A stretch of 64,000 nucleotides of DNA, from NCBI GenBank assembly GCA_050633785.1, contig JBOEHE010000028.1:1-64000 (forward strand). Direction: 5' to 3'. The DNA is from CALKZN01 sp050633785. GTDB taxonomy: Bacteria; Pseudomonadota; Gammaproteobacteria; Arenicellales; Arenicellaceae. Each line of letters begins with the position of its first letter. Positions within the stretch are counted from its first letter, which is position 1. Made by a program: the position numbers and the translations under genes. A model generated the notes under the pieces. It worked only from the letters and a program-made list of their open reading frames with translations, was not told where the DNA came from and searched no databases. This document shows positions 34,177 through 43,028 of the stretch, piece after piece.

Positions 34177-34314
34177 ACAATTCTCCAGTAATAGTTTTTA
34201 TTGGTTTAGCACAGTCAGTAGTAAGACAATGCTTTTTTGTTATTCGGTATTAATTATTGTTTCTTTTGATGTCAATCGAAGCAATAAGACCTTAGTAACA
34301 ACGATAATGTATAT

Positions 34315-34330
34315 AGCAATAAAGATGCCA
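34315..34330 (-). promoter_or_regulatory. Sigma-54 (-24/-12) promoter of dctP copy 1
   Basis: On the minus strand this reads TGGCATCTTTATTGCT. The GG and GC pairs are 12 bases apart as in the sigma-54 consensus TGGCAC-N5-TTGCW. It lies about 140 bases before the dctP start, and the window encodes the DctD activator. Confidence 0.7.
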
Positions 34331-34400
34331 TTGTTGCAGTTCTACGTATTTAATGGCTTTAGTATTAGAACACATAACAATCAAGGTCTAAAGTGGTGGA

Positions 34401-34432
34401 TAACCACCCCTTTTTCATTCAAAAGGGGTGGT
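34401..34432 (-). terminator. Stem-loop after dctP copy 2
   Basis: AACCACCCCTTTT and AAAAGGGGTGGTT form a perfect 13-base stem with a 6-base loop, ending 13 bases past the stop of dctP copy 2. It lacks a clear U-tract on the minus strand, so it may stabilise the transcript end rather than terminate alone. Confidence 0.5.
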
Positions 34433-34445
34433 TATGTTCATATTT

Positions 34446-35438
34446 TCAACGAGCAGAAGCGGCTGCCTGGATGAGTTCAGACCCTATTTCATCTTCATAG
34501 GATTTCCATACGGGTTGCATGGCTAGAGTCCAGAGTTTACGTTCTTCTACGGTCATGGTGTGGATGTTGGAGGAACCTGTTGCCAGAACTTTCTCACGGT
34601 CATTGTTGGCCTTTTCAACGGCAATTTTGTTGCCATAAGCAAGAGCTTCGTCTAACGACGTCTGGACAACTTCTCTGATTTCGTCAGGCATGGAATTCCA
34701 GAACGACTGACTACTCAGAACCATATACCCTAAATAACCATGATTCGATTCTATAATATGGGGTTGGTGTTCATAGAATTTCTTGGAATAGATGTTTGAC
34801 CAGGTATTTTCCTGACCGTCTATTTCTCCAGTTTCCAGTAATTTATAGACCTGACCGAAAGGTTTGCGCATTGGCACTGCTTTCAGGGTTTCAAATTGAG
34901 CTTGAAGCACATCAGAGTTCATAATGCGGAACCTTAAACCAGTGACATCATCTGGTAGTGTAATTGGTTTATTGGCTGATAATTGCTTCATGCCGTTGTC
35001 CAGATATCCAAGGCCGATCAGACCTTTGCTGTTGACCAGGCGCAGCATACGTTTACCGTAAGGGCCCGCGAGAAACTTGGTAGCGGCTTCAGGGTTGACG
35101 AATAGAAAGGGAATATCAAAAACCTGCAGTCGTTTAGTGTATTTTTTTAACTTGGAGAGAGATGGGGCGGCCAACTCTACATTGCCTTTGAGTAATTCAT
35201 CGACAACTTCCCCATCACCAAATAGGGTTTTGTTAGGATAGATTTGAACTTGAACCTTGTCGTTGCCTAAGCGTTCTTTGATTAGTTCCTTAAAACGGAT
35301 AGCCATTTTCCCTTTTGGAGTGTCCTCAGGGACAATGTGAGAGAAACGAATGATTGTCGGGTCTCCATAAGCACTGATTGAATTGAGGGCAAGTATTGCC
35401 AGTAGTGTTGTAATAACTGTTTTTAATGAGATTTTCAT
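34446..35438 (-). CDS. dctP: TRAP solute-binding protein DctP, copy 2
   Basis: 330 residues from the ATG at 35438; AGAGGTG lies 9 bases upstream, whereas the start 39 bases earlier would add charged residues ahead of the signal peptide (MKISLKTVITTLLAIL). Family motifs match copy 1: IRFSHIVPEDTPKG, YPNKTLFGDGEVVDEL, IPFLFVNPEAA, LGYLDNGMKQL, RIMNSDVLQAQFE and DGQENTWSNIYSKKF. Periplasmic receptor for C4-dicarboxylates or a related acid. It diverges from dctB with about 370 bases between, which hold its sigma-54 type promoter. The two copies likely share one DctQM channel, since only one such pair is seen here. Confidence 0.9.
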   Translation of the reverse strand: MKISLKTVITTLLAILALNSISAYGDPTIIRFSHIVPEDTPKGKMAIRFKELIKERLGNDKVQVQIYPNKTLFGDGEVVDELLKGNVELAAPSLSKLKKYTKRLQVFDIPFLFVNPEAATKFLAGPYGKRMLRLVNSKGLIGLGYLDNGMKQLSANKPITLPDDVTGLRFRIMNSDVLQAQFETLKAVPMRKPFGQVYKLLETGEIDGQENTWSNIYSKKFYEHQPHIIESNHGYLGYMVLSSQSFWNSMPDEIREVVQTSLDEALAYGNKIAVEKANNDREKVLATGSSNIHTMTVEERKLWTLAMQPVWKSYEDEIGSELIQAAASAR

Positions 35439-35552
35439 CAGACATTCACCTCTTGCGTTTTTCTTCTCTTGGGCCAATTGCTTTTTGGCTTGGATAAAAT
35501 AAGCTTTTCATAGCTCTATTTGGTTTTAGTTGTAACTTATAGTTGTAACAGA

Positions 35553-35568
35553 AGCAAAATGTGCGCCA
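35553..35568 (-). promoter_or_regulatory. Sigma-54 (-24/-12) promoter of dctP copy 2
   Basis: Minus-strand reading TGGCGCACATTTTGCT, with GG and GC 12 bases apart and a TTTTGC -12 element. It lies about 115 bases before the start of dctP copy 2, in the dctP/dctB divergent region. Confidence 0.7.
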
Positions 35569-35809
35569 ATAGTATGAGAGTGCGACTTTTGTCACATTTC
35601 AGTTGGATATGGGGAGGTTGATACACATTGAAAAAACTAACTTGGGTAGGTGTTTACCCATATTGGGCCTGTTCTGATGAATTTGGTATCGATACGGGTG
35701 ATTGGGTGTGCTGTGACGCAAACTGAAACGGATTTGTGGGGGAATCTGCCCAAACGGATGAGTGTAAATAAGTCGCTAATAAAGCTCAAAATAATGCTAT
35801 AACTAATAA

Positions 35810-37603
35810 ATGATTATCGCCAGAAATCTATTTATCAGCACTTCGATCCTGGGCTTATGGCTCCTGCTGGGCTATCTGGTTGCCTGGTTTTCTGAAGGGC
35901 TGGCCTATGAAACGGAATACGCCAAACTTAAAGCAGAGAATGTGGAATTGGCTCTGACGGTGTCTAATGAATTGAACCGAATTCGAGTCCAACTGCCGTT
36001 ATTGGAAAACAGAGCCCAGATTAAAAATGCTCTGATCAGTAGTGATTATAAAGAGCGAAATGAGTTGAATGAATTCCTGAAAATACAATCTTTTTCAGCA
36101 CAGGCAGATTTGATCTTTGTAGCCGATAAACAAGGTAAAGTTATTGCCAGCAGCAACTATGACTCTCACCTTGAGTTTATTGGTAATGATGTCTCGCTGC
36201 AGCCGTATTACCAACAGGCGATACTGTTAGAAAAAGCTGAATATTATTCCGTTGATTATAATCTGCAGAACAAAGGCTATTACTTTTCTTCACCGGTAAT
36301 CTTGCATAATGAGGTTCAGGGTGTGGTTACCATGCGCTACCGTTTGGATGAAATTTTTGCTTTGTTGTATCAGAACGATAATATCAATTTTCTGGTAGGG
36401 GTTGATGGTGTTGTTTTTGACAGTTCCAGGGATGACTTGAATTTCAGCACAGTGGTGCCCAGTTCAGATCCGCGCAGGCAATGGTTGAGAGATTCTGAAC
36501 GTTATGGCAAATCGGACTTGCCTGCAATGAGTGAGCATACTATTTCAGAATTCTTTGGTGATACTAAACTTACTATTGGCACTGGAGATAATCAGACCAA
36601 CGTTTTGGTACACAGTTATCCCGTGCAAAATGCCAGTTGGATAGTATTTTCAGCACTGCCAAGAGACGTTTTGTTTCCCAGTGTAGTTGCAGCCTTACTC
36701 TTTTATCTAACCCTGAGTGGTTTGTTCTTGCTGCTGTGGTTATACCTACGAAAACGCAATGAAATGCAAGTGCATATGGCAGATATGAATGAGCAATTGG
36801 AGCATCGAGTCGAAGATTTGACCAGTGGCTTGAAGCATTCCAATAAAGAGCTGAAAACATTAGTAGAACATTATCAAACGTCACAGGAAAAACTCGAACA
36901 AACTCAATATGAATTGTTGCAGACAGCGCGTCTGGCAGCATTAGGTGAGTTGTCTGCCACACTCAATCATGAGCTTAGCCAGCCAGCTCTGGCATTGCGA
37001 GCTTATACTGAAAATTCTAGGAAGCTGTTGCAGCGTGGGGATTATGCGACTGTTGAAAATAATTTCAATGAAATGCACAGCATTTGTGATTCTATGTCTA
37101 ATATCGTTTCAACGATTAAAACGTTTGCGCGACAGACTACGCCAGAGATGCGTCATGTCAATGTGGGTGACATTATTGAGTCCACCATGCCAATTGTGAC
37201 TCACTTAATCACAAAGAATGGTGTGGTGATTCATTTGCCTGATGAAGGAAATCATTTGAAGATACGCTGTGTTCCAGAACAGATTGAGCAAGTTCTGGTA
37301 AACCTGATCAGTAATGCAGTTGATGCCTTACTTGGAAAACAAGATGCGCAAGTCTGGATTGGTATTAAAGATAAGCAGCGCACTGTTGATATTTGTGTGC
37401 GCAATAACCATTCTGCTGTGAAACGCAAAGAACTCAAACATTTATTTGACCCCTTCTATACGACAAAAGAAGATGGGCTTGGCATAGGTCTTGCATTATG
37501 TAAACGAATCGTGGAAGCGCAGGACGGTAAAATTACTGCCAGAATCTGTCGCAATCATGATATCGAATTTGTAGTGACCTTGAATAAACTACGGTCAGAA
37601 TGA
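35810..37603 (+). CDS. dctB: C4-dicarboxylate sensor histidine kinase DctB
   Basis: 597 residues. An N-terminal TM (about 8-28) and a second (about 293-313) flank a periplasmic double-PAS sensor (about 35-285; QADLIFVADKQGKVIASSNY, YYFSSPVI). Then a coiled coil and the kinase core: LAALGELSATLNHELSQP with phospho-acceptor His, NLISNAVDALLG, and DPFYTTKEDGLGIGLALCKR. It should sense external C4-dicarboxylates and phosphorylate DctD, whose gene starts 30 bases downstream. Architecture and length match Rhizobium-type DctB. The ATP-lid G1 region is a little degenerate (CVRNNHSAV in place of DNGPGI), which is common in this family. Confidence 0.9.
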   Translation: MIIARNLFISTSILGLWLLLGYLVAWFSEGLAYETEYAKLKAENVELALTVSNELNRIRVQLPLLENRAQIKNALISSDYKERNELNEFLKIQSFSAQADLIFVADKQGKVIASSNYDSHLEFIGNDVSLQPYYQQAILLEKAEYYSVDYNLQNKGYYFSSPVILHNEVQGVVTMRYRLDEIFALLYQNDNINFLVGVDGVVFDSSRDDLNFSTVVPSSDPRRQWLRDSERYGKSDLPAMSEHTISEFFGDTKLTIGTGDNQTNVLVHSYPVQNASWIVFSALPRDVLFPSVVAALLFYLTLSGLFLLLWLYLRKRNEMQVHMADMNEQLEHRVEDLTSGLKHSNKELKTLVEHYQTSQEKLEQTQYELLQTARLAALGELSATLNHELSQPALALRAYTENSRKLLQRGDYATVENNFNEMHSICDSMSNIVSTIKTFARQTTPEMRHVNVGDIIESTMPIVTHLITKNGVVIHLPDEGNHLKIRCVPEQIEQVLVNLISNAVDALLGKQDAQVWIGIKDKQRTVDICVRNNHSAVKRKELKHLFDPFYTTKEDGLGIGLALCKRIVEAQDGKITARICRNHDIEFVVTLNKLRSE

Positions 37604-37633
37604 TCGTAGCTATTCACTATTGAGATAATAAAA

Positions 37634-38998
37634 ATGATGAATAATAAACGAGTGTTATTGGTTGATGATGAGAAAATTGTGACTGATGCCTTGCAGCAGA
37701 CATTGGCGATAGAAGGGCATGAGACTGTCAGTGTGAACAGTGCAGAAGAGGCTCTCAAACTGTTGAGTCATAATTGGAATGGAATAGTAATCACGGATAT
37801 CAATATGCCGGGAATGGATGGTTTGACCTTTCTGAAAGAGGTATTGGCTATTGATGCGCAGATTCCGGTTATTGTCTTAACCGCTTTTGGTGTGGTGGCT
37901 AATGTTGTTTCTGCGATGCAAGCGGGAGCTTATGACTTTCTGGAAAAGCCATTTTCAACTGAACACTTGATTGATACTGTGGGTAGAGCTTTGGAAAAAC
38001 GTGTGTTGCGTCTTGAAAATCGTCAGTTACGCCAGGAAATTGAAAATCAGTCTAAACCTGGACCACGAATATTAGGTAACCACCCGAAGATGGTCGAGTT
38101 GAGGAGTTTACTTAACAAGGTAAAAGACGCGAAGACGGATATTCTGGTTCATGGTGAAACAGGGACTGGAAAAGAGTTGGTTGCCCGCTACTTACACCAG
38201 TACAGCAACCGCAGCGAACATCCATTTGTGGCCATCAACTGCGGTGCTATTGCCCAGTCTCTGATGGAAAGTGAACTGTTTGGACATGAAGCAGGAGCAT
38301 TTACTGGAGCAGAAAAGAAACGTATTGGAAAAATTGAATACGCCAGCAATGGCACTTTATTTCTGGATGAAATTGAAAGTATGCCAATGGAAGTTCAGAT
38401 TAATTTGCTCAGGGTATTAGAAGAACGAAAGTTGTCCAGATTGGGATCAAACACAGAGATCAACCTCGATATTCGTATTATTGCTGCGACCAAAGAAGAC
38501 CTGAAAGCCAAAGCAGATCGAGGTGAGTTTCGACTGGATTTATATTATCGTTTGAATATAGTCGAAATTCACATTCCCGCACTGCGTGAACGGCGGGAAG
38601 ATATTGAGTTATTATTTGAACATTTTGTCTGGGCAGCAGCGAGTCGCTTTGCTACTGATGAACGGCCCAATCTAACTCAATATCAAAAACAGGCATTAAT
38701 GAACCGCGAATACCCTGGCAATGTACGTGAGCTGCGTAATCTGGCGGAATGCTTTGTGCTGCTGGGACCAGAACGTGCATTTGGTAACTACAGCAATCCG
38801 GAGATTGAAGAGAATAGTGGTATGACATTAGCTGAACAAGTAAATTCTTATGAAGCCATGGTGTTAAAAAATGCGCTGTTAGAAAGCCATGGACGTCTGA
38901 AACAGGTGCAGAAGCAGCTCGGACTGGCGCGTAAAACTTTGTATGAAAAAATGAAAAAGCACGATTTACAAAAAGAAAGCTTTAAAGACATCAATTGA
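37634..38998 (+). CDS. dctD: Sigma-54-dependent response regulator DctD
   Basis: 454 residues. Receiver about 1-120 with phospho-acceptor Asp in VITDINMPGMDG. AAA+ domain about 145-370: Walker A HGETGTGKE, the sigma-54 contact motif GAFTGA, and Walker B NGTLFLDEIES. The C-terminal Fis-type HTH is GRLKQVQKQLGLARKTLYEK. It activates sigma-54 polymerase at dct promoters when phosphorylated by DctB. Candidate targets are the sigma-54 sites before both dctP genes and dctQ. Co-transcribed with dctB. Confidence 0.95.
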   Translation: MMNNKRVLLVDDEKIVTDALQQTLAIEGHETVSVNSAEEALKLLSHNWNGIVITDINMPGMDGLTFLKEVLAIDAQIPVIVLTAFGVVANVVSAMQAGAYDFLEKPFSTEHLIDTVGRALEKRVLRLENRQLRQEIENQSKPGPRILGNHPKMVELRSLLNKVKDAKTDILVHGETGTGKELVARYLHQYSNRSEHPFVAINCGAIAQSLMESELFGHEAGAFTGAEKKRIGKIEYASNGTLFLDEIESMPMEVQINLLRVLEERKLSRLGSNTEINLDIRIIAATKEDLKAKADRGEFRLDLYYRLNIVEIHIPALRERREDIELLFEHFVWAAASRFATDERPNLTQYQKQALMNREYPGNVRELRNLAECFVLLGPERAFGNYSNPEIEENSGMTLAEQVNSYEAMVLKNALLESHGRLKQVQKQLGLARKTLYEKMKKHDLQKESFKDIN

Positions 38999-39102
38999 CG
39001 TTTGGGGTTTTTATGTCCCCATTTTTATCCAGTCAGGGTGGATAATCCCCCGTTATGGTCGTGGTAAGTATCAAATAAACACGGTTTAACGCCATTGTGA
39101 TG

Positions 39103-39120
39103 TTGGCATATTATTTGCTC
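39103..39120 (+). promoter_or_regulatory. Sigma-54 (-24/-12) promoter of dctQM
   Basis: TTGGCATATTATTTGCTC has TGGCA and TTGC elements with GG and GC 12 bases apart, 149 bases before dctQ. Together with the two dctP promoters it makes three such sites in the dct locus. Confidence 0.75.
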
Positions 39121-39268
39121 AACATGATTGGAGCGTCGAAAGACCTTAAGATGTAATTTTCAATAAAATGACAGGCATCCAGAGTGATGTGTTTTGTCGA
39201 ATTGTCATTCTGGATTCAGAATGTGTCGACACAAAAAATAAATCTCGAGGAGAGGTAAGCAGGTAAAC

Positions 39269-39901
39269 ATGATAAAGCGATGGTTTGATAAATGTGAGGA
39301 GATCATTATAGGAGGCTTGTTAGTACTGATTGCCTTCATGGTTTTTTTCGAAGTTTTTTGCCGGTTCTTTTTGACCAGTGAATGGTTGACTTTAAAAGCT
39401 CTGGAAACTCCGGGTGGGTTATTACAGAACGTGGTTGATTTTGGGCGTTGGGTGCAGATATGGATTCAGGAATTAACCTTATACTTATCCGGTTGGATGG
39501 TCTTGCTGGGGGCGTCATGGGCGGTTAAAGAAAAGTCTCATATCTGTATGGATGCCCTGACCACACGAGTGTCTGAAAAAACGGAGAGAATCATGACTTT
39601 GATTGGTTTGGCTTTAAGTCTGATTTATTGCGGTTTCTTTATTTACGGCTCCTGGATTTTTCTCGGAAAATTGAAAAAAATTGGTATCGAAATGAATGAT
39701 ATCCCTCTGCAGAAATGGATTGCGGAAAGTGTTTTGATCATTGGTTTTGTTCTATTGGTCGTTCGTTTATTACAACTAGCGTACCGAGTGATCATAGGTG
39801 AGGACAACGGTTTTTATAAGCACGCTAACGTGGGTATGGACGAAATACATGGTGCTGATGGTCTGGAACAAAGTAATGACAATAACGCAGAGGTGAAGTA
39901 A
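39269..39901 (+). CDS. dctQ: TRAP transporter small permease DctQ
   Basis: 210 residues with four predicted membrane segments. The start MIKRWFDKCEEIIIGGLLVL and the motif GWMVLLGASWAVKEKSHICM are typical of DctQ. It is slightly longer than many DctQ proteins, with an insertion after the first TM (LETPGGLLQNVVDFGRWVQ) and an acidic tail. It forms the inner-membrane complex with DctM; its stop overlaps the dctM start by one base (TAATG). A ribosome site GAGGAGAGG lies upstream of the ATG. Confidence 0.9.
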   Translation: MIKRWFDKCEEIIIGGLLVLIAFMVFFEVFCRFFLTSEWLTLKALETPGGLLQNVVDFGRWVQIWIQELTLYLSGWMVLLGASWAVKEKSHICMDALTTRVSEKTERIMTLIGLALSLIYCGFFIYGSWIFLGKLKKIGIEMNDIPLQKWIAESVLIIGFVLLVVRLLQLAYRVIIGEDNGFYKHANVGMDEIHGADGLEQSNDNNAEVK

Positions 39902-41283
39902 TGGCTGCCTTATCCTTATTTGTTGTTTTATTCCTGTGTATGCTTCTTGGTATGCCGATTGCCATTTCATTGGGCTTTTCATCGATTGTTACGATCGTGT
40001 TTTTTACCGGAGACTCTGCGGCAACGGTGTCTCTAAAGTTATTTGAAGCAGTTTCCGAGCATTATACGTTACTCGCAATCCCATTTTTTATTCTGTCGTC
40101 GTCCTTTTTATCCACCGGTGGTGTGGCCCGGCGTTTGATAGAATTTGCTACCGCAACTGTCGGTCATATTCGAGGTGGCCTGGCAATGGCTTCAGTGATG
40201 GCTTGCATGCTGTTTGCAGCTATCTCTGGATCTTCTCCAGCAACAGTTGCTGCGGTTGGTTCTATTGTGATTGCGGGCATGGTTAAAAAAGGCTACCCAA
40301 TGAGCTTTGCTGCTGGTTCTGTGAGCACTGCAGGTACTTTGGGCATTTTGATACCTCCTTCGATTGTGATGCTGGTGTATTCTGCAGTGACCGAAGAATC
40401 TGCCAGCAAGCTTTTTATGGCAGGCATCATCCCAGGCTTGATGATTGGTTTCTTTTTGATGTTGGCTATTTATATTGTCGCTCGACGAAAACAATACCCT
40501 TCGGAACCATTTCCAGGAATTAAAACATTTTTGAAGGCCGCTCTGTCTGCCAGTGGCGGCATTTTGATGATTTTGTTCGTCCTGGGCGCTATTTATGGCG
40601 GTATTGCCAGTCCGACTGAAGCAGCGGCCTTTGCAACTGTTTATGGTTTTGTGGTTGCTGTATGGGGCTACCGTGATATTGGACCGCTCAAAGGACAACC
40701 CTGGCTCAAACCTGGAGAAAATATTGCTGTTGCAATAGTGCGTAATTTCTTTTTATTTTTTAAGGCAGTAGGTGGCTCCTTTACTGATTCGGAAGTGCAT
40801 AAAGTGGTTATGTCAGCTGCACGAATCAGTGTCACATTATTGTTTATTATTGCGAATGCTATCTTGTTTGGTCATGTCTTGAGCACAGAGCAAATTCCTT
40901 TGAACATTGCAACAACCATTACTGAAATCGGCATGGAACCCTGGCAATTTTTGATTGTCATGAATCTGTTGTTGTTGGTGGCAGGTAACTTTATGGAACC
41001 TTCTGCGATCTTACTGATAATGGGCGGGATTTTGTTTGAGATTGCTAAAACACTGGGAATTGATCCTATTCATCTCGGCATCATTATGGTGGTGAATATG
41101 GAATTGGGTATGTTAACGCCTCCTGTTGGCCTTAACCTCTTTGTCACCTCGGGCATCACGGGTAAGAGTATGACCTGGGCCGTTAAGGCCTGTGCTCCAT
41201 GGCTCTTACTGATGTTGGTGTTCTTGATGTTGATCACGTTTGTTCCAGAGATTTCTTTGTGGTTGCCTAATCAAATGTATTAA
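39901..41283 (+). CDS. dctM: TRAP transporter large permease DctM
   Basis: 460 residues with about 12 membrane segments. Conserved DctM sequence includes LLGMPIAISLGFSS, AISGSSPATVAAVGSI, STAGTLGILIPPSIVM, YGGIASPTEAAAFATVYG and MELGMLTPPVGLNLFV. This is the sodium-driven channel subunit of the TRAP carrier. It carries a linker of about 50 residues in the middle (GYRDIGPLKGQPWLKPG region), longer than in the standard form. It pairs with DctQ and the two DctP receptors. A strong terminator follows at 41317-41345. Confidence 0.95.
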   Translation: MAALSLFVVLFLCMLLGMPIAISLGFSSIVTIVFFTGDSAATVSLKLFEAVSEHYTLLAIPFFILSSSFLSTGGVARRLIEFATATVGHIRGGLAMASVMACMLFAAISGSSPATVAAVGSIVIAGMVKKGYPMSFAAGSVSTAGTLGILIPPSIVMLVYSAVTEESASKLFMAGIIPGLMIGFFLMLAIYIVARRKQYPSEPFPGIKTFLKAALSASGGILMILFVLGAIYGGIASPTEAAAFATVYGFVVAVWGYRDIGPLKGQPWLKPGENIAVAIVRNFFLFFKAVGGSFTDSEVHKVVMSAARISVTLLFIIANAILFGHVLSTEQIPLNIATTITEIGMEPWQFLIVMNLLLLVAGNFMEPSAILLIMGGILFEIAKTLGIDPIHLGIIMVVNMELGMLTPPVGLNLFVTSGITGKSMTWAVKACAPWLLLMLVFLMLITFVPEISLWLPNQMY

Positions 41284-41316
41284 CACCCCTCCCCCAAAAA
41301 AACTCAAGCTGATGTT

Positions 41317-41345
41317 AAAAAGCCGCCCTTCAGGGCGGCTTTTTA
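41317..41345 (+). terminator. Terminator of dctQM
   Basis: AAAAAGCCGCCC and GGGCGGCTTTTT form a 12-base stem with a TTCA loop and trailing T residues, 34 bases past the dctM stop. The symmetry may allow termination from both sides. Confidence 0.9.
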
Positions 41346-41563
41346 ATGTCTTTACACTGGGTCGTTTGTGTCGGTAAGAACGGCTGCTCTATGATCTGTT
41401 AGGCATTTTCTGCGAATATTTTGGTGAGACTCTGCATATTACTGTAAAGGCGAATTTATTGTAGCAGCATACTACTTTTCAAAGGATATTCTGATTAATG
41501 TTTGGGCTTATCTTCCCATTGAGTTATGCTGAGATTTCATAGTAAAGGTTGAGGAAACAGTGT

Positions 41564-42202
41564 ATGGATTTATCCCAAATTGCCAGTTTTACTCTGGTTG
41601 CTTTGTTGTTGGTTGTTTCTCCAGGACCCAATGGTGTCTTGATTGCGAAAACGGTGCCTACCTCAGGCCGTGCAGCAGGGTTTGCTAATATCGCGGGCTT
41701 CATCGCCGCATTTTGTTTGCATGGATCTTTATCTATATTGGGGATATCCGTCATCCTAATGCAATCTGCTCAAGCTTTTTTAATCGTTAAAATTCTTGGG
41801 GCATTATATTTAATGTGGATTGGCATTAAGGCTTTAATCGGTGCTTGGAAAAATTCAGAAGCAATTGCTTCTGTGGAACCAGCAAAAAACAAAAGGACCT
41901 TGTTAACTGCTTTCGGAGAAGGTTTTCTGACCAATGCATTGAATCCAAAAGTGTCCATGTTCTATCTGGCTGCTTTTCCACAGTTTATCCCAGTGGCCGA
42001 AGGTGCTGCTTTGCAAGCCTTCGTTCTGGTGTTTATTCATTCAGCGATGAACGCGGTTTGGTTTGCTGCTATGGTGGTGTTGTTTTCGCGTTTGACCACC
42101 GCAGCAAAAAACGGTCTTTTTCAACGCTTGCTGAAAGGTGTTACTGGAATCATTTTTGTTGGTTTCGGAGCAAAATTACTGACCCTGAAAGCCAATGCTT
42201 GA
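41564..42202 (+). CDS. LysE/RhtB-family amino-acid exporter
   Basis: 212 residues with six predicted membrane segments. The family start reads SFTLVALLLVVSPGPNGVLI, followed by GFIAAFCLHGSLSILG, LGALYLMWIGIKAL and FGEGFLTNALNPKVSMFYLA. The ATG at 41564 is chosen (GAGGA 8 bases upstream); a TTG at 41549 is weaker. It likely exports an amino acid or homoserine lactone-like compound; the substrate cannot be told. It has a terminator before it and a separate gene after it. Confidence 0.9.
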   Translation: MDLSQIASFTLVALLLVVSPGPNGVLIAKTVPTSGRAAGFANIAGFIAAFCLHGSLSILGISVILMQSAQAFLIVKILGALYLMWIGIKALIGAWKNSEAIASVEPAKNKRTLLTAFGEGFLTNALNPKVSMFYLAAFPQFIPVAEGAALQAFVLVFIHSAMNAVWFAAMVVLFSRLTTAAKNGLFQRLLKGVTGIIFVGFGAKLLTLKANA

Positions 42203-42269
42203 TTTGGTAGAGAGCAACAGCTGCGAAAGTGGTTAAAGTATATCTGGAACAAACGATGGTGGGTGGTTC

Positions 42270-42932
42270 ATGAATAAAGCAGGAATTATGGTGGCGTTTT
42301 TAGTTTTGATGGTCAGTACATCTTCATTAGCGCAGGTGGCTGGTGTTGATTACCAATGGAAAGAAAAACACCATGAGAATGGTATTCAGATTTATACCAG
42401 CAAGGTAGCGGGGTCCAAACATAAGGCTTTGCGAGCAGTGATGACAGTAAAGGGCAAACTGAACAGCCTTGTTGCTCTCGTACAGGATAACGAAGCTTGC
42501 CCCAAATGGGCTGATTTATGCAAAGAATCCAGGATCCATGAAAAAGTGTCTGACACAGAAAATTATATCTATAGTTACAATAACCTGCCTTTTCCAGTCA
42601 GCGATAGAGATGTATTGGCCCATGTTATCTGGCAACAGAACCCTATCAGTAAGAAAGTCAGTATGACTAGCATTGCCAGCAAAGACCGTTTGGCTAAAAC
42701 CAAAGCTGTGCGCATTGAAAATGCCGTTTCCAATTGGCACTTCACACCACAAGGAGATGGAAATGTATTGGTTGAATCATTTGCTCATATTGATCCCAAT
42801 GGCCCGACTCCTGCATGGTTAAGCAATATGTTGTTAGTTAAATCGCCGATTAAGACGATGCAGAATATGCGGCGTATTATTGAACAGGGTGATTACGCTG
42901 ATGCGAAAGCGTCGTTTACGGTTATTGAGTAA
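42270..42932 (+). CDS. START-domain protein with signal peptide
   Basis: 220 residues. Signal peptide about 1-22 (MVSTSSLAQ). The rest is a START/SRPBCC-type fold: HENGIQIYTSKVAGSKHKAL, ALVQDNEACPKWADLC, YSYNNLPFPVSDRDVL and PTPAWLSNMLLVKSPIKTM, typical of bacterial START-like proteins. It is therefore a periplasmic, probably lipid-binding protein. The ligand is unknown. It lies alone between the exporter and the serine hydrolase. Confidence 0.8.
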   Translation: MNKAGIMVAFLVLMVSTSSLAQVAGVDYQWKEKHHENGIQIYTSKVAGSKHKALRAVMTVKGKLNSLVALVQDNEACPKWADLCKESRIHEKVSDTENYIYSYNNLPFPVSDRDVLAHVIWQQNPISKKVSMTSIASKDRLAKTKAVRIENAVSNWHFTPQGDGNVLVESFAHIDPNGPTPAWLSNMLLVKSPIKTMQNMRRIIEQGDYADAKASFTVIE

Positions 42933-43028
42933 AATTTGGTCCCAATCAAGCACGCTGCACAGCAAGCATTGCCACGCTTTTTCTTTGATAGCTGAAAGGG
43001 TTGACTGCTCTGAGGCGTTGGATAGTTT

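Noticed and set aside
33175..35438. The two dctP genes as one gene broken by a frameshift.
   Set aside because: Each is full length with its own signal peptide, promoter and end hairpin.
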